A DNA stretch of 64,000 bases. It comes from Burkholderia ambifaria AMMD. GTDB taxonomy: Bacteria > Pseudomonadota > Gammaproteobacteria > Burkholderiales > Burkholderiaceae. Each line of letters starts with the position of its first letter. Positions within the stretch are counted from its first letter, which is position 1. Shown piece after piece: positions 63,370 through 64,000 of this stretch. The stretch lies in contig NC_008391.1 in assembly GCF_000203915.1 (NCBI RefSeq), positions 2,294,001-2,358,000 of the forward strand. The letters run 5' to 3'. The notes beneath the pieces are model-generated. The model saw nothing but the letters and a program-made list of their open reading frames with translations, searched no databases and was not told where the DNA came from. Made by a program: the position numbers and the translations under genes.

Positions 63370-64000
63370 GCGGCCTCCTTGCGCGAACGGCGGGGGCGGG
63401 TCGGGCGAGGCGCGGGCGGCGTGCGGCCGCCGCGCAGCCGATCGCCACGCAACAGCGCGTCGTGCGCGGCCGCTTCATGAAAGATCACGTCGTCGAGCAG
63501 CGCGCGCGTCGTGCGGCGCAGCGCGTCGAGCAGCGCATCGACGGCCGCCGTGCGCGTCTTGCCGGCCGGTGTCGCAACGCCGAACGCGAACGGGATGTCG
63601 ACGTCGAGCGCTCGCGCGACGACGCCGTCCACCGGCAGCGCGATACCCGTGGCCGGATCGACGATGCCGATCCCGATGCCCGCGCGCGCGGCCATGACCG
63701 CATTCAGCGATGCATTGGTTTCGATGAACACGCGCGCGTCGACCCGCGCGGCCGCGAATGCCGCATCGATCCGCTGGCGCAGCCGGTGCCGGTTCGCGAC
63801 CGTCACGATGCGGCGTTGCGCGAGATCGCGCAGCGCGATGCGTGGCTGCGCCGCGAGCGGGTCGCCGGCGGGCAGCACGGCGACGCACGGCGTCTGCGCG
63901 ATCCAGTGCACGTCGAGCCCGGCGTGCGCCATCGGCAGCGTGACGACGCCGACATCGGCCGTGCCGGCCAGCACCTCGTGGACGACATGTTCGGCCGATT
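63366..64000 (-). CDS. LysR family regulator (partial, N-terminus cut by window)
   Basis: The visible part is the effector-binding domain of a LysR protein, open to the window edge, with GTADVGVVTLPMAHAGLDVHW, ALRDLAQRRIVTVANRHRLRQRIDAAF and ARAGIGIGIVDPATG. The N-terminal helix-turn-helix lies outside. The C-terminus is Arg/Pro-rich. Its 4-bp overlap with the FAD enzyme gene puts the regulator at the head of the operon it probably controls, an unusual layout because LysR genes are normally divergent from their targets. Confidence 0.85.
   Translation of the reverse strand, partial: SAEHVVHEVLAGTADVGVVTLPMAHAGLDVHWIAQTPCVAVLPAGDPLAAQPRIALRDLAQRRIVTVANRHRLRQRIDAAFAAARVDARVFIETNASLNAVMAARAGIGIGIVDPATGIALPVDGVVARALDVDIPFAFGVATPAGKTRTAAVDALLDALRRTTRALLDDVIFHEAAAHDALLRGDRLRGGRTPPAPRPTRPRRSRKEAA

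Overview
The window is GC-rich, densely coded DNA that looks like a secondary chromosome of a Burkholderia cepacia complex species. The best taxonomic marker is the convergent rpfR/rpfF pair (BDSF quorum sensing, 32301-35225), whose architecture and product lengths match the B. cenocepacia type. Small DUF4148 and DUF1840 proteins, many LysR/AraC/TetR regulators and a second groESL operon without a GGM tail fit the same lineage. I saw no rRNA, tRNA, CRISPR array, insertion sequence, integrase or replication origin.

Layout. 62-1443: a MerR regulator divergent from an exported alpha/beta hydrolase, sharing a MerR-type operator. 1472-5033: a PAS-LuxR regulator, a V4R-like DUF5943 protein, a frameshifted dipeptidase and an MHS-family transporter, resembling part of the betaine/dimethylglycine locus of pseudomonads. 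5404-8615: a secreted unknown protein, an aminotransferase, a 62-residue orphan protein and a PNPOx-fold flavoprotein. 8789-14958: exported epoxide-hydrolase-like enzymes, a cytochrome P460, a DUF4148 protein, another hydrolase and an amidase. 15123-17902: a LysE-type exporter and CIRCE-controlled groESL. 18125-18864: a small islet of paralogous unknown genes. 20006-23821: a lipoprotein sulfatase, an exported formylglycine-generating enzyme and a MetQ-like binding protein. 24467-31626: a LysR regulator, DUF1445, an MFS transporter and a fused 5-oxoprolinase, probably for 5-oxoproline/D-glutamate use.

32301-35225: rpfR and rpfF. 36095-39925: DUF1840, short membrane proteins and a transglutaminase-like exported protein. 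39997-46630: several regulator/target pairs (AraC/MFS, TetR/saccharopine-dehydrogenase-like plus PEP-mutase-like, MarR/YCII/GST). 46679-50707: a HAD hydrolase, an ornithine-cyclodeaminase-like enzyme, a D-threonine-aldolase-like enzyme and a LysR regulator. 50807-52304: a thioredoxin-reductase-like flavoprotein and an Rrf2 regulator around a long inverted repeat. 52564-57754: DUF2760 plus two divergent Hsp70 proteins. 57848-60724: CtlX, ornithine cyclodeaminase and Lrp (citrulline to ornithine to proline). 60779-64000: two CMD proteins, a flavoprotein and a LysR gene cut by the window end.

The parts that look least described are the Hsp70 pair with DUF2760, the sulfatase with a non-canonical modification motif beside its own exported maturase, and the small paralog islet at 18125-18864. 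Start sites were adjusted by eye using ribosome binding sites and family N-termini. All family assignments come from motif recognition, not from a database search.
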